Shown: in pieces, positions 11,601 through 21,425 of the stretch
Layout of the letters: every line of letters starts with the position of its first letter
Numbering within the stretch: the first letter of the stretch is position 1
Assembly: GCF_009769735.1 (NCBI RefSeq)
Contig: NZ_WSRO01000002.1
Coordinates: 6,745,001 to 6,809,000 of the forward strand
Reading direction: 5' to 3'
Length of the DNA: 64,000 nucleotides
Source: Streptomyces sp. BA2
GTDB taxonomy: Bacteria > Actinomycetota > Actinomycetes > Streptomycetales > Streptomycetaceae
Program-made: the position numbers and the translations under genes
Notes under the pieces: generated by a model
The model's input: the letters and a program-made list of their open reading frames with translations, nothing else
Databases searched by the model: none
What the model was told of the DNA's origin: nothing

Positions 11601-14145
11601 CGACGCCCGGGGCGAGATCCTCGAACTCAAGACCACCATCAACACGATGGTCGACCAGCTGTCGTCCTTCGCCGAGCAGGTCACGCGCGTGGCCCGCGAG
11701 GTGGGCACGGAGGGGCAGTTGGGCGGTCAGGCGCGGGTGCGGGACGTCGACGGCACGTGGCGCGACCTCACCGAATCCGTGAACGAGATGGCCGGGAACC
11801 TGACCCGGCAGGTACGCGCCATCGCCGAGGTCGCCACCGCGGTGACGCGCGGCGACCTGAACCTGAAGATCGACGTGGACGCGGCGGGCGAGATCCAGGT
11901 CCTCCAGGACAACATCAACTCGATGATCGCCAACCTCCGCGACACCACCCTCGCCAACAAGGAACAGGACTGGCTCAAGGGCAACCTCGCCCGCATCTCC
12001 GGTCTGATGCAGGGCCGGCGCGACCTGGCCGACGTCGCCTCGCTGATCATGAGCGAGCTGACGCCGGTGGTCTCCGCGCAGCACGGCGCCTTCTTCCTTG
12101 CGCTGCCCACGGACGAGGGCGCGGAGCCGGGCGCCGAGCAGGGGGACGCGTACGAGCTGCGCATGATGGGGAGTTACGGCTACTCCATGGGCTCCATGCC
12201 GACGTCCTTCCGGCCCGGTGAGACGCTCATCGGCACGGCGGCGCAGGAGCGGCGCACGATCCTCGTGGAGAACGCGCCCTCCGGCTATCTGCGGATCGCG
12301 TCCGGCCTCGGTGAGGCGCCGCCGGCCCAGGTGATCGTCCTTCCGGTGCTCTTCGAGGGGACGGTCCTCGGCGTGATCGAGCTGGCCGCGTTCCAGCCGT
12401 TCACGCAGATCCAGAAGGACTTCCTCAGTCAGATCGCCGAGATGATCGCCACGAGCGTCAACACCATCAGCGTCAATACGAAGACCGAGGTGCTGCTCAA
12501 GCAGTCGCAGGAGCTCACCGAGCAACTGCGCGAGCGCTCGGCGGAGTTGGAGAGCCGGCAGAAGGCACTGCAGGACTCGAACGCCGAACTGGAGGAGAAG
12601 GCCGAGCTGCTGGCCCAGCAGAACCGCGACATCGAGGTCAAGAACACCGAGATCGAAGAGGCCAGGCAGGTCCTGGAGGAGCGCGCCGAACAGCTCGCCG
12701 TCTCGATGCGGTACAAGTCCGAGTTCCTCGCGAACATGTCGCACGAGCTGCGTACGCCGCTCAACTCCCTGCTGATCCTGGCCAAGTTGCTCGCCGACAA
12801 CGCCGACGCGAACCTCACCCCCAAGCAGGTGGAGTTCGCCGAGACGATCCACGGGGCGGGCTCGGACCTGCTGCAGCTCATCAACGACATCCTCGACCTG
12901 TCGAAGGTCGAGGCGGGCAAGATGGACGTCTCCCCGACGCGCATCGCCCTGGTGCAACTCGTCGACTACGTAGAGGCCACTTTCCGGCCGCTGACCGCGG
13001 AGAAGGGACTCGACTTCTCCGTACGGGTGTCTCCGGAGCTGCCCGCGACGCTGCACACGGACGAGCAGCGGCTCCTCCAGGTGCTGCGCAACCTCCTGTC
13101 GAACGCGGTGAAGTTCACCGACTCCGGAGCGGTCGAGCTGGTGATCCGGCACGCGAACGCCGATGTGCCCAACGCCATCCGCGAACAGCTCCTGGAGGCG
13201 GGTTCGCTGCGGGACGCGGACGCGGATCTGATCGCCTTCTCGGTGAGCGACACCGGCATCGGTATCGCAGGCAGCAAGATGCGGGTGATCTTCGAGGCGT
13301 TCAAGCAGGCCGACGGCACGACGAGCAGGAAGTACGGCGGCACGGGCCTCGGGCTCTCCATCAGCCGGGAGATCGCGCGTCTCCTCGGCGGCGAGATCCA
13401 CGCGGCGAGCGAACCGGGCCGCGGCTCGACGTTCACGCTCTATTTGCCGCTGCATCCGAGCGAACTGCCGCCGCAGGGCTACACGCAGCTGGCACCCCTG
13501 CCGGGCACGGTCTCACGGCCGGCCCTGGAGGAGGGTGCGTCCACCTCCGAGCAGCCTCCGCGGAACGAGGGGGTCACGCCGCCGCGGCTCGACGCGATGC
13601 CGGGTTCCGGCACGCTCTTCCGGCGCCGTCGTCGTGCCGCGCACGCCTCGTCGGAGCAGCCGCCCGTGCTGCCCGGGCAGGGCGTCGCGGAGCCTCAGGA
13701 GCAGGGCTCGCAGGGGCAGTGGCCGACCGCGGGGCAGGAGGCGCCCGAGGCGCGTGTCGGCTACCAGTTCGGCGGCGAGAAGGTGCTCATCGTCGACGAC
13801 GACATCCGCAACGTGTTCGCGCTCACCAGCGTCCTGGAACAGCACGGGCTCTCGGTGCTCTACGCGGAGAACGGCCGTGAAGGCATCGAAGTCCTTGAAC
13901 AGCACGACGACGTGACGGTCGTCCTGATGGACATCATGATGCCGGAGATGGACGGGTACGCGACGACGACGGCGATCCGCAGGATGCCGCAGTTCGCCGG
14001 GCTCCCGATCATCGCGCTCACCGCGAAGGCCATGAAGGGCGACCGGGAGAAGGCCATCGACTCCGGAGCATCCGATTACGTTACGAAGCCGGTCGACCCG
14101 GATCATCTGCTCTCGGTGATGGAGCAGTGGATGCGCGGGGAGTGA
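8632..14145 (+). CDS. osaA: OsaA, giant soluble poly-HAMP hybrid histidine kinase
   Basis: Starting from GTG at 8632, preceded by GGAGGGA, the product is 1837 residues; the frame stays open to 8485, but that extension has no typical sequence. Residues about 40-1110 form a series of HAMP-like units: two divergent ones, then ten copies of a 92-residue module with core motifs TTAVAxGDLSxKV and EVGTEGxLGGQA. A GAF domain (about 1125-1280), a coiled coil (about 1287-1360), HisKA with phospho-acceptor His1371 in SHELRTP, HATPase ([21 protein letters not shown]) and a C-terminal receiver with Asp1767 follow. There is no transmembrane segment, so the signal is probably intracellular. In S. coelicolor the osaA-osaB pair is required for osmoadaptation and development under hyperosmotic conditions. 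The nearly identical 276-bp DNA repeats make this gene prone to recombination and misassembly. Confidence 0.94.
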   Translation: MESGAATRGTKTRAKDGQSQSKQRKPRNGATTSVDAAALNRLLAALAAMRDGNFRKRLTVSGDDVMSEIAAVFNEVADRNLHLTGELSRVRRMVGREGKLTERLESGASEGSWAAAIDASNALVDDLVRPVSEVGRVLSAVAEGDLEQRMELRAQVDEGNGHPLRGEFLKVGRTVNNLVDQLSTFTDEVTRVASEVGTEGKLGGQARVRGMSGSWKDLTDSVNTMAYRLTAQVRDIALVTTAVAKGDLSRKVTVHVAGEMLELKNTVNTMVDQLSSFSSEVTRVAREVGTEGELGGQAQVPGVAGVWKDLTDSVNLMAGNLTAQVRGIAQVTTAVANGDLSQKVTVSARGEVAQLAETINQMTETLRTFADEVTRVANEVGAEGQLGGQANVPGAAGTWKDLTDSVNTVFRNLTTQVRDIATVTTAVANGDLSQKVTVDVAGEMLELKNTVNTMVDQLSAFGAEVTRVAREIGVEGELGGQAQVQGAAGTWKDLTDSVNTAFRNLTGQVRNIAQVTTAVANGDLSQKVTVDVSGEMLQLKNTVNTMVDQLSSFADQVTRMARDVGTEGRLGGQARVDGVSGTWKELTDSVNFMAGNLTSQVRQIAQVTTAVARGDLSQKIDVDARGEILELKNTINTMVDQLSAFADQVTRVAREVGTEGRLGGQAQVPGVAGVWRDLTDSVNGMAGNLTAQVRNIAQVATAVARGDLSQKIDVDARGEILELKNTLNTMVDQLSAFAEQVTRVAREVGTDGILGGQAEVQGVSGTWKDLTQSVNGMANNLTLQVRNIAEVTTAVAMGDLSKKITVDAKGEILELVTTVNTMVDQLSNFAEQVNRVAREVGTEGNLGGQARVPGVTGTWKDLSDNVNLMANNLTAQVRGISQVAAAVANGDLTKKVTVEARGEVAQLADTVNTMVKTLSSFADEVTRVAREVGTDGILGGQARVPGVSGTWKDLTESVNGMASNLTGQVRNIAMVTTAIAKGDLTKKIDIDARGEILELKTTINTMVDQLSSFAEQVTRVAREVGTEGQLGGQARVRDVDGTWRDLTESVNEMAGNLTRQVRAIAEVATAVTRGDLNLKIDVDAAGEIQVLQDNINSMIANLRDTTLANKEQDWLKGNLARISGLMQGRRDLADVASLIMSELTPVVSAQHGAFFLALPTDEGAEPGAEQGDAYELRMMGSYGYSMGSMPTSFRPGETLIGTAAQERRTILVENAPSGYLRIASGLGEAPPAQVIVLPVLFEGTVLGVIELAAFQPFTQIQKDFLSQIAEMIATSVNTISVNTKTEVLLKQSQELTEQLRERSAELESRQKALQDSNAELEEKAELLAQQNRDIEVKNTEIEEARQVLEERAEQLAVSMRYKSEFLANMSHELRTPLNSLLILAKLLADNADANLTPKQVEFAETIHGAGSDLLQLINDILDLSKVEAGKMDVSPTRIALVQLVDYVEATFRPLTAEKGLDFSVRVSPELPATLHTDEQRLLQVLRNLLSNAVKFTDSGAVELVIRHANADVPNAIREQLLEAGSLRDADADLIAFSVSDTGIGIAGSKMRVIFEAFKQADGTTSRKYGGTGLGLSISREIARLLGGEIHAASEPGRGSTFTLYLPLHPSELPPQGYTQLAPLPGTVSRPALEEGASTSEQPPRNEGVTPPRLDAMPGSGTLFRRRRRAAHASSEQPPVLPGQGVAEPQEQGSQGQWPTAGQEAPEARVGYQFGGEKVLIVDDDIRNVFALTSVLEQHGLSVLYAENGREGIEVLEQHDDVTVVLMDIMMPEMDGYATTTAIRRMPQFAGLPIIALTAKAMKGDREKAIDSGASDYVTKPVDPDHLLSVMEQWMRGE
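9190..11960 (+). repeat. Ten tandem 276-bp coding repeats (HAMP modules of osaA)
   Basis: The motif beginning CAGGTGCG recurs at 9325, 9601 and 9877 with an exact 276-bp (92-codon) period and continues to about 11815. Copies share long near-identical stretches such as GACCAGCTCTC. The repeats are translated and lie wholly inside osaA. Confidence 0.92.
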
Positions 14146-14174
14146 CCGAGAAGAGGCTTCATTACGCGGAGTTG

Positions 14175-14203
14175 CTGACAGAGTGTGGCCGAAGCCGTGT
14201 AGA
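14175..14203 (+). promoter_or_regulatory. Candidate osaB promoter
   Basis: CTGACA (5 of 6 to TTGACA) at 14175-14180 is followed after 17 nt by TGTAGA at 14198-14203. It lies in the 244-nt gap between osaA and osaB, which suggests that osaB can be transcribed alone. The -10 match is only partial. Confidence 0.35.
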
Positions 14204-14389
14204 ACCACGGGATTCGGGGAACCTTCTGGTCTCCCACTGCGTTTCTGCTACGTGCACAGTGACATCGCGGTGACAGGGTGTGGCGACAGGCGGGGTGCGG
14301 CTACCATGACCGGCACAAGGACGGACGGCGTAAGGGAGTCGTCCCCTGGGGCGGCGCCCGGTGTACCGCCGGGGCGAGGAGGGCGGGCC

Positions 14390-15073
14390 ATGGTGCAGAA
14401 GGCCAAGATCCTCCTGGTCGATGACCGGCCGGAGAATCTGCTGGCGCTGGAGGCCATCCTCTCTGCGCTCGATCAGACCCTGGTACGGGCATCGTCCGGG
14501 GAGGAAGCGCTCAAAGCACTACTCACGGACGACTTCGCGGTCATTCTGCTGGACGTCCAGATGCCAGGCATGGACGGTTTCGAAACCGCCGCGCACATCA
14601 AGCGGCGAGAACGGACCCGGGACATCCCGATCATCTTCCTCACCGCCATCAACCACGGCCCGCACCACACGTTCCGCGGTTACGCGGCCGGTGCGGTGGA
14701 CTACATCTCCAAGCCGTTCGATCCGTGGGTGCTGCGCGCGAAGGTCTCGGTGTTCGTCGAGCTGTACATGAAGAACTGCCAACTGCGGGAGCAGGCAGCC
14801 TTGCTGCGCCTCCAGCTCGAAGGCGGCGGCAAGTCCGCGGCGGGTGACGCCAAGGAGCCCGCGGGTCTTCTCGCCGAGCTCTCCGCGCGTCTCGCGGCCG
14901 TCGAGGAACAGGCGGAGGCGCTCTCGAAGCAGCTGGACGACGACTCGGCGGATGCCGCCGCGGTCGCCACCGCGGCCCATCTCGAACGCAAACTCACCGG
15001 CCTGCGGCGGGCTCTTGACGCCTTGGAGCCGGGCACCGGAAGCGGTGCGCCTTCGGTGTCCTCGCAGAGTTGA
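14390..15073 (+). CDS. osaB: OsaB, response regulator without DNA-binding domain
   Basis: The ATG at 14390 follows GAGGAGGG and begins MVQKAKILLVDD. The 227-residue protein has an N-terminal receiver domain (about 1-125; DD near residue 10, phospho-acceptor Asp55 in LLDVQMPGMDG, conserved K in SKPFDPWV). A C-terminal half (about 135-215) of leucine-, glutamate- and lysine-rich heptads predicts a coiled coil. No HTH is visible, so output is probably by protein-protein contact. It is the cognate regulator of OsaA in S. coelicolor and is needed for osmoadaptation. An in-frame ATG at 14306 would add 28 poorly conserved residues and lacks a ribosome site. Confidence 0.92.
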   Translation: MVQKAKILLVDDRPENLLALEAILSALDQTLVRASSGEEALKALLTDDFAVILLDVQMPGMDGFETAAHIKRRERTRDIPIIFLTAINHGPHHTFRGYAAGAVDYISKPFDPWVLRAKVSVFVELYMKNCQLREQAALLRLQLEGGGKSAAGDAKEPAGLLAELSARLAAVEEQAEALSKQLDDDSADAAAVATAAHLERKLTGLRRALDALEPGTGSGAPSVSSQS

Positions 15074-15211
15074 GCCGGCGCGGGCGCAGGGTCTGAGCCG
15101 ATGCGGAGGCGGTGAACGTCCGTCAGTTCACCGCCCCCGCAAGGGCGACACAAACGGGTGAAGCAGTAGGCACACGTGTCCGCAGTGGCCTCCACCGGTA
15201 ACCTCAGACCC

Positions 15212-17998
15212 ATGGCCTCACGTCCGTCCGCAGCCAAGAAGACGCCCGCGAAGAAGGCGGCCGCGCCCACAAAGGCTCCGGCGAAGAAGGCCGCCGCCAA
15301 GAAGCCGCCCGCCAAGAAGGCCCCGGCGAAGAAGGCGCCCGCCAAGAAAGCCGCGGCGAAGAAGCCCGCCCCCAAGCCGGCGCCCAGCCCCACAGGGGGC
15401 GTGTACCGCCTCGCGCGCGCCCTCTGGCTCGGTCTCGCGCACAGCGTGGGCGCGCTGTTCCGTGGCATAGGGCGCGGCGCGAAGGGACTCGATCCGGCGC
15501 ACCGCAAGGACGGCCTCGCGCTGCTGCTGCTCGGCATCGCGCTGATCGTCGCCGCGGGCACGTGGTCGAATCTGCGCGGTCCCGTGGGCGATCTCGTCGA
15601 GATGCTGGTGACCGGTGCGTTCGGCCGCCTCGACCTGCTGCTTCCGATACTGCTCGCGGTCATCGGCGTACGTCTCATCCGGCACCCCGAGAAGCCCGAG
15701 GCGAACGGCCGCATCGTGATCGGCCTTTCCGCGCTCGTCATCGGCGTGCTCGGCCAGGTGCACATCGCCTGCGGTTCGCCCGCCCGCGCGGACGGCATGG
15801 AGGCCATAAGGGACGCGGGCGGCCTCATCGGCTGGGCCACGTCCACTCCGCTGATCTTCACCATGGGCGAGGTCCTCGCCGTACCGCTGCTCGTCCTGCT
15901 CACCGTCTTCGGGCTGCTCGTGGTCACGGCGACGCCCGTCAACGCCATCCCGCAGCGGCTGCGGCTGCTCGGCACCAAGCTCGGCATCGTCCAGGCGGAG
16001 CCCGAGGCGGTGCAGGGCGACTACGCGGACGACGAGCGCTACGAGGAGCAGTGGCGCGAGGCGCTGCCCGCCCGCTCGCGCAAGCGCGCTCAGGCGCCCG
16101 AGCCGTACGCCCCGGACCAGGCGGAGGAGGAGGCGCTCACCCGGCGCCGCAGGCCCCGCAGGGGGTCCGCACAGCCCTCTCTGGACCGTCCGATGGACGC
16201 GGTGGACGTGGCGGCCGCCGCTGCCGCCGCCCTGGACGGCGCGGTCCTGCACGGCATGCCGCCGTCGCCGCTGGTCGCCGACCTCACGCAGGGCGTCTCC
16301 GGGGAGCGCGACGGGCAGTCCGAGCAGGCCGACACGTCCGGGGAGAGTTCCGCGCCGGTGCCGACCGCGCGCGCCACGGACAGCCCGCCGCCCGGTGTGC
16401 TCCGCAAGAAGCCGGGGGAGTCGCGTGACGCGTCGGCCTCCGGCGTGAAGGACCTGACGAAGGCCGCCCCGGAACAGCCGCGGGACCTCCCGCCGCGCGC
16501 CGAGCAGCTGCAGCTCGCCGGGGACATCACGTACTCGCTGCCCGCGCTCGACCTGCTGGAGCGCGGTGGCCCCGGCAAGACCCGCAGCGCCGCCAACGAC
16601 GCGGTCGTCGCCTCGCTCAGCAACGTCTTCAGCGAGTTCAAGGTCGACGCGGACGTCACCGGCTTCACGCGCGGCCCGACGGTCACGCGGTACGAGATCG
16701 AGCTCGGCCCGGCCGTGAAGGTCGAGAAGATCACGGCTCTGGCCAAGAACATCGCGTACGCGGTCGCCAGCCCCGACGTCCGCATCATCAGCCCCATCCC
16801 CGGCAAGTCCGCGGTCGGCATCGAGATCCCGAACACCGACCGCGAGATGGTCAACGTGGGCGACGTCCTGCGTCTGGCGGACGCGGCCGAGGACGACCAC
16901 CCCATGCTGGTCGCGCTCGGCAAGGACGTCGAGGGCGGCTACGTCATGGCCAACATGGCCAAGATGCCGCACATCCTGGTCGCCGGAGCCACCGGCTCGG
17001 GCAAGTCCTCGTGCATCAACTGTCTGATCACGTCGATCATGATGCGGGCGACCCCCGAGGACGTACGGATGGTCCTCGTCGACCCCAAGCGCGTCGAGCT
17101 CACCGCGTACGAGGGCATCCCGCACCTGATCACGCCCATCATCACCAACCCCAAGCGGGCCGCCGAGGCGCTCCAGTGGGTCGTACGCGAGATGGATCTG
17201 CGCTACGACGACCTGGCGGCGTTCGGCTACCGCCACATCGACGACTTCAACCAGGCCGTCCGCGAGGGCAAGCTCAAGACGCCCGAGGGCAGTGAGCGGG
17301 AGCTCAGCCCGTACCCGTACCTCCTTGTGATCGTCGACGAGCTCGCCGACCTGATGATGGTCGCCCCGCGCGACGTCGAGGACTCGATCGTGCGCATCAC
17401 GCAGCTCGCGCGTGCGGCCGGCATCCACCTGGTGCTCGCCACGCAGCGGCCGTCCGTGGACGTCGTGACCGGTCTGATCAAGGCGAATGTGCCCTCGCGG
17501 CTCGCCTTCGCGACCTCGTCGCTCGCCGACAGCCGCGTCATCCTCGACCAGCCGGGCGCCGAGAAGCTGATCGGCAAGGGCGACGGGCTCTTCCTGCCGA
17601 TGGGCGCGAACAAGCCCACCCGCATGCAGGGCGCCTTCGTCACCGAGGACGAGATCCACGCGGTCGTCCAGCACTGCAAGGACCAGATGGCGCCCGTCTT
17701 CCGGGACGACGTCACCGTCGCCACCAAGCAGAAGAAGGAGATCGACGAGGACATCGGCGACGACCTCGATCTGCTCTGCCAGGCCGCTGAGCTGGTGGTT
17801 TCCACACAGTTCGGGTCCACATCGATGCTCCAGCGCAAGCTGCGCGTCGGCTTCGCGAAGGCCGGACGGCTCATGGACCTCATGGAGTCGCGCGGCATCG
17901 TGGGGCCCAGCGAGGGCTCCAAGGCTCGTGACGTTCTTGTGAAACCCGACGAACTGGATGGCGTGCTGGCCGTGATCCGCGGGGAGGCTCACCCATAA
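15212..17998 (+). CDS. ftsK: FtsK/SpoIIIE DNA translocase
   Basis: The 928-residue protein pumps chromosomal DNA through closing septa, in Streptomyces chiefly during sporulation. Residues 1-60 are a lysine/alanine-rich tail with repeated AKKA/PAKK units. Four to five membrane helices occupy about 75-255, followed by a variable linker (about 280-440). The motor domain (about 450-850) carries Walker A GATGSGKSS (Lys598) and Walker B LLVIVDELADLM. A C-terminal gamma winged-helix domain (about 860-925) should read KOPS-like DNA sequences. The ATG at 15212 (MASRPS) is preferred on typical N-termini; a GTG at 15176 in frame would add 12 residues. Confidence 0.96.
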   Translation: MASRPSAAKKTPAKKAAAPTKAPAKKAAAKKPPAKKAPAKKAPAKKAAAKKPAPKPAPSPTGGVYRLARALWLGLAHSVGALFRGIGRGAKGLDPAHRKDGLALLLLGIALIVAAGTWSNLRGPVGDLVEMLVTGAFGRLDLLLPILLAVIGVRLIRHPEKPEANGRIVIGLSALVIGVLGQVHIACGSPARADGMEAIRDAGGLIGWATSTPLIFTMGEVLAVPLLVLLTVFGLLVVTATPVNAIPQRLRLLGTKLGIVQAEPEAVQGDYADDERYEEQWREALPARSRKRAQAPEPYAPDQAEEEALTRRRRPRRGSAQPSLDRPMDAVDVAAAAAAALDGAVLHGMPPSPLVADLTQGVSGERDGQSEQADTSGESSAPVPTARATDSPPPGVLRKKPGESRDASASGVKDLTKAAPEQPRDLPPRAEQLQLAGDITYSLPALDLLERGGPGKTRSAANDAVVASLSNVFSEFKVDADVTGFTRGPTVTRYEIELGPAVKVEKITALAKNIAYAVASPDVRIISPIPGKSAVGIEIPNTDREMVNVGDVLRLADAAEDDHPMLVALGKDVEGGYVMANMAKMPHILVAGATGSGKSSCINCLITSIMMRATPEDVRMVLVDPKRVELTAYEGIPHLITPIITNPKRAAEALQWVVREMDLRYDDLAAFGYRHIDDFNQAVREGKLKTPEGSERELSPYPYLLVIVDELADLMMVAPRDVEDSIVRITQLARAAGIHLVLATQRPSVDVVTGLIKANVPSRLAFATSSLADSRVILDQPGAEKLIGKGDGLFLPMGANKPTRMQGAFVTEDEIHAVVQHCKDQMAPVFRDDVTVATKQKKEIDEDIGDDLDLLCQAAELVVSTQFGSTSMLQRKLRVGFAKAGRLMDLMESRGIVGPSEGSKARDVLVKPDELDGVLAVIRGEAHP
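15230..15395 (+). repeat. Codon repeats encoding AKKA/PAKK tail of FtsK
   Basis: Units of the form GCCAAGAAG-GCC and CCGGCGAAGAAG recur about a dozen times and encode a histone-H1-like, lysine-rich tail at the FtsK N-terminus. Confidence 0.8.
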
Positions 17999-18123
17999 GG
18001 GAGCGGCAGGCAACCGTTTCCCTTCGGCATACGTCAAGTTGAGGGGAGGGAAGACACCGTGCCCCACCGCCCCCACCATCAGGATGTCCGGCCATTCCGA
18101 TGGCGTACAAAGTCCGTCGCCCA

Positions 18124-18154
18124 GTTGCCCCACCCTTCGCGAACCCCCCTAGAC
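18124..18154 (+). promoter_or_regulatory. Candidate promoter upstream of the RodZ-like gene
   Basis: TAGACT at 18149-18154 is a good actinobacterial -10. A TTGCCC at 18124 gives a 19-nt spacer, which is long. The site lies 40 nt before the GTG start of the HTH gene. Confidence 0.35.
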
Positions 18155-18195
18155 TGAACATCCGGCAGGTGGCTACACGCTCGAAAGGCGCCCCC

Positions 18196-19083
18196 GTGTC
18201 CATCGGCAACTCCCCTGAAGACGACCGCCCTTCAGACCAACCACCCACAGACGACCGGCCCGCCGACGACCGTCCGGCAGCTGAGAGTCCGGCTGACGAC
18301 CGGCCCTCGATCGGGCGCGCGCTGCAGCAGGCACGTATCGACACGGGCCTGACCGTCGACGAAATCAGTACGTCCACCCGGGTGCGCATCCCGATCGTGC
18401 ACGCGATCGAACAGGACGACTTCTCCCGGTGTGGCGGAGATGTGTACGCCCGCGGACACATCCGGACGCTCGCACGCCACGTGGGCCTCGACCCCGCCCT
18501 GCTGCTCGCCCAGTACGACGAGGCGCACGGCGGTCGCCCGCCCGCGCCCACCCCGGCGGCGCCGCTCTTCGAGGCCGAGCGGATCAGGTCCGATCCGCGC
18601 CGTCCCAACTGGACCGCCGCCATGGTCGCCGCGATCGTCGCGGTCATCGGCTTCGTCGGCTTCACCGCGTTCAGCGGCGGGGACGAAGAGGACGGATCGA
18701 AGTCGCAGGTCGCCGAGGGCGCCACGCCCGCCACCAGCAAGCCCGCCACGAAGCCCGCGCCCAACAAGCCCGCCGACCCCAAGCCGGATCCGTCGGACAG
18801 CGCGATCGCCGGCGCGCCCAAGGACAAGGTCACGGTCAAGGTGAGCGCCCCGGACGGGCGCAGCTGGATCTCGGCCAAGGACCACAATGGCCGGACCCTC
18901 TTCGACGGCGTCCTCGAAGAGGGCAAGTCGAAGACCTTCCAGGACAAGCAGAAGATCGACCTGGTCCTCGGCGACGCGGGCGCGATCAAGCTGTTCGTGA
19001 ACGGCAAGTCGATCGAGAACGAATTCGAGCCCGGTCAGGTCGAGCGGCTCACGTACACCAAGGGCGATCCCGAGGTCGGCTGA
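18196..19083 (+). CDS. RodZ-like membrane protein with N-terminal HTH and C-terminal DUF4115
   Basis: GTG at 18196 is preceded by AAAGGCG and gives a 295-residue product (VSIGNSPEDD); in-frame codons back to 18100 are probably untranslated. An acidic disordered head (1-40) leads to a RodZ-type HTH_25 domain (about 42-110; ALQQARIDTGLTVDEIS). One transmembrane helix (about 138-160, AAMVAAIVAVIGFVGF), an Ala/Pro/Lys-rich linker and an external DUF4115-like beta domain (about 210-290) follow. RodZ proteins connect cytoskeletal MreB to the wall machinery; the role of this copy between ftsK and rimO is unproven. Conserved placement beside ftsK suggests a cell-envelope function. Confidence 0.82.
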   Translation: MSIGNSPEDDRPSDQPPTDDRPADDRPAAESPADDRPSIGRALQQARIDTGLTVDEISTSTRVRIPIVHAIEQDDFSRCGGDVYARGHIRTLARHVGLDPALLLAQYDEAHGGRPPAPTPAAPLFEAERIRSDPRRPNWTAAMVAAIVAVIGFVGFTAFSGGDEEDGSKSQVAEGATPATSKPATKPAPNKPADPKPDPSDSAIAGAPKDKVTVKVSAPDGRSWISAKDHNGRTLFDGVLEEGKSKTFQDKQKIDLVLGDAGAIKLFVNGKSIENEFEPGQVERLTYTKGDPEVG

Positions 19084-19149
19084 GCCCTGTGACGGCGGCC
19101 CGGACCCTCGCGGCGGGGGCCCGGGCAGGGACGAAGTAGTCTTGAGACC

Positions 19150-20643
19150 ATGCCCGAACGCCGTACCGTCGCCCTTGTCACTCTTGGCTGCGCCCGTAAC
19201 GAGGTGGACTCGGAGGAGCTCGCAGGCCGCTTGGAGGCGGACGGCTGGCAGCTCGTCGAGGCCGCCGAAGACGCGGATGTCGCCGTAGTCAACACCTGTG
19301 GATTCGTCGAAGCCGCCAAGAAGGACTCCGTCGACGCCCTCCTGGAAGCCAATGACCTCAAGGGCCATGGCAAGACCCAGGCCGTCGTGGCGGTCGGCTG
19401 CATGGCCGAGCGGTACGGCAAGGAGCTCGCCGACGCCCTCCCCGAAGCCGACGGTGTCCTCGGTTTCGACGACTACTCCGACATCTCCACCCGCCTGAAC
19501 ACCATCCTGAGCGGCGGCAGTGTCGAGGCTCACACCCCGCGTGACCGGCGCAAGCTGCTGCCGATCAGCCCCGCGGAGCGCCAGGAGGCGGGCTCCGACG
19601 TCGCGCTGCCCGGTCACGCGCCCATGGACCTCCCCGAGGGCCTCGCGCCCGCCTCGGGGCCGCGTGCCCCGCTGCGGCGGCGCCTTGGCACCAACCCCGT
19701 CGCCTCGGTGAAGCTGGCATCCGGCTGCGACCGGCGCTGCTCGTTCTGCGCCATTCCCTCCTTCCGCGGGTCCTTCATCTCGCGGCGCCCCTCGGACGTA
19801 CTCGGAGAGACGCGCTGGCTGGCCGAGCAGGGCGTCAAGGAGGTCATGCTCGTCTCCGAGAACAACACCTCGTACGGCAAGGACCTCGGCGACATCCGGC
19901 TCCTGGAGACGCTGCTGCCCGAGCTGGCCGCCGTCGACGGGATCGAGCGGGTGCGCGTCAGCTACCTCCAGCCCGCCGAGATGCGCCCCGGGCTCATCGA
20001 CGTACTGACCTCCACGGAGAAGGTCGCCCCCTACTTCGACCTGTCCTTCCAGCACTCCGCTCCCGGTGTGCTGCGGGCGATGCGGCGCTTCGGGGACACC
20101 GACCGCTTCCTTGAACTCCTGGAGACCATTCGGACCAAGGCACCGCTGGCCGGCGTCCGGTCCAACTTCATCGTGGGCTTCCCCGGCGAGACCGAGGCCG
20201 ACGTGGACGAGCTCGAGCGGTTCCTCACGGGTGCGCGGCTGGACGCCATCGGCGTCTTCGGGTACTCCGACGAGGAGGGCACCGAAGCGGCGACGTACGA
20301 CCAGAAGCTGGATCAGGACGTGGTCGACGAGCGGCTCGCGCGCATCTCGCGGCTCGCCGAGGAACTGACATCGCAGCGCGCCGACGAGCGTCTCGGTGAG
20401 ACCGTCGAGGTGCTCGTGGAGTCCGTGGACGAGGAGGACGGCGCGATCGGCCGGGCGGCTCACCAGGCGCCCGAGACGGACGGCCAGATCCGCTTCACCG
20501 GCGCCACGGGTGGGGACGGTCTGCAGGTCGGTCGTATGGTCGTGGCAAAGGTGGTCGGCACGGAAGGCGTGGACCTGGTGGCTGAGTACAGCGAAATTCT
20601 GGGGGACTCGCCCCGGATCCCGGCCGAGGAGGCACGCAGATGA
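19150..20643 (+). CDS. rimO: Ribosomal protein S12 methylthiotransferase RimO
   Basis: The 497-residue radical-SAM enzyme adds a methylthio group to the conserved aspartate of ribosomal protein S12. It has the N-terminal UPF0004 domain ([30 protein letters not shown] supply three cluster cysteines), the radical SAM motif CDRRCSFC (Cys193, 197, 200) and a C-terminal TRAM domain. A 40-residue Pro/Gly-rich insert lies before the radical SAM motif, as in other actinobacteria. The start has no ribosome site but TAGTCT stands 7 nt before ATG, so the mRNA may be leaderless. The stop overlaps the pgsA start by 4 nt (ATGA). Confidence 0.95.
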   Translation: MPERRTVALVTLGCARNEVDSEELAGRLEADGWQLVEAAEDADVAVVNTCGFVEAAKKDSVDALLEANDLKGHGKTQAVVAVGCMAERYGKELADALPEADGVLGFDDYSDISTRLNTILSGGSVEAHTPRDRRKLLPISPAERQEAGSDVALPGHAPMDLPEGLAPASGPRAPLRRRLGTNPVASVKLASGCDRRCSFCAIPSFRGSFISRRPSDVLGETRWLAEQGVKEVMLVSENNTSYGKDLGDIRLLETLLPELAAVDGIERVRVSYLQPAEMRPGLIDVLTSTEKVAPYFDLSFQHSAPGVLRAMRRFGDTDRFLELLETIRTKAPLAGVRSNFIVGFPGETEADVDELERFLTGARLDAIGVFGYSDEEGTEAATYDQKLDQDVVDERLARISRLAEELTSQRADERLGETVEVLVESVDEEDGAIGRAAHQAPETDGQIRFTGATGGDGLQVGRMVVAKVVGTEGVDLVAEYSEILGDSPRIPAEEARR

Positions 20644-21425
20644 CCGGAGTCCCGGCATCCGCGGCGGGCGGCTCCGGCGCGCAGGGCGCCAAGCCGGTGC
20701 GCGGCGGAAAGTTGGGCGCTGCGGCCGTCAATCAGGCCAGCGTGTGGAACGTCGCCAACTTGTTGACGGTGATCCGGCTGCTCCTCGTGCCGGGCTTCGT
20801 GATGCTGCTGCTCGCCGACGGCGGGTACGACCCGGCCTGGCGTGCGTGGGCCTGGGCGGCTTTCGCCGTCGCCATGATCACGGACCTGTTCGACGGGCAT
20901 CTGGCACGCACGTACAACCTGGTCACGGACTTCGGGAAGATCGCCGACCCCATCGCCGACAAGGCGATCATGGGCGCGGCACTGATCTGTCTCTCGTATC
21001 TCGGCGATCTGCCGTGGTGGGTGACGGGCGTCATTCTCGGGCGTGAGCTGGGAATCACCCTGCTGCGGTTCTGGGTGATCCGCTTCGGTGTCATTCCGGC
21101 CAGTCGTGGCGGCAAGATGAAGACGCTCTGGCAGGGCACGGCGGCCGGGATGTACGTCCTGGCGCTGACCGGGCCGCTCGCCACGCTGCGGTTCTGGGTG
21201 ATGGCGGTCGCTGTCGTCCTGACCGTCCTGACCGGGCTCGACTATGTGCGGCAGGCCATCCTGCTGCGGCGTCAGGGCCTTGCGGAGGCGCGTGCGGCGT
21301 CGGCCGCGTCGGCTGCTGCTGCGGCAGCTGCCTCTGGGGCTGGCTCTGGGGCTGGCTCTGGGGCTGGCTCTGGTTCTGGGTCTGGGGCTGGTTCCGGCGA
21401 AGGGGCTCGGGAGTCGGGCTCGTGA
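20640..21425 (+). CDS. pgsA: CDP-diacylglycerol--glycerol-3-phosphate 3-phosphatidyltransferase
   Basis: The 261-residue integral membrane enzyme makes phosphatidylglycerophosphate. The CDP-alcohol phosphotransferase signature DG(x2)AR(x8)G(x3)D(x3)D is complete (DGHLARTY through GKIADPIAD, about residues 84-103). Four to six hydrophobic helices are visible. The last 45 residues are an Ala-rich stretch followed by Gly/Ser-Ala repeats, encoded by tandem TCTGGGGCTGGC units. Its ATG overlaps the rimO stop, so translation is probably coupled, and its stop overlaps the cinA start. The position next to cinA and clgR matches the pgsA-clgR neighbourhood of mycobacteria. Confidence 0.94.
   Translation: MTGVPASAAGGSGAQGAKPVRGGKLGAAAVNQASVWNVANLLTVIRLLLVPGFVMLLLADGGYDPAWRAWAWAAFAVAMITDLFDGHLARTYNLVTDFGKIADPIADKAIMGAALICLSYLGDLPWWVTGVILGRELGITLLRFWVIRFGVIPASRGGKMKTLWQGTAAGMYVLALTGPLATLRFWVMAVAVVLTVLTGLDYVRQAILLRRQGLAEARAASAASAAAAAAASGAGSGAGSGAGSGSGSGAGSGEGARESGS
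21334..21404 (+). repeat. 12-bp tandem repeat in the pgsA 3' end
   Basis: Three exact TCTGGGGCTGGC units and several degenerate ones encode a Gly/Ser/Ala tail on PgsA. Copy number is likely to vary by slippage. Confidence 0.85.

Noticed and set aside
9325-11940. Regular 276-bp repeats considered as an array or mobile element
   Set aside because: They are in-frame protein modules without spacers or terminal repeats, so neither CRISPR nor transposon.
9457-13455. Very long open frame (1332 codons) on the minus strand across osaA
   Set aside because: It is antisense to the repeat-rich osaA, which has clear domains. The frame is open because of high GC and the repeated codon pattern; its translation shows no domains.
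15218-18133. 971-codon minus-strand frame over ftsK
   Set aside because: It is a GC-driven shadow of ftsK with Arg/His/Gly-rich composition and no recognisable motif.
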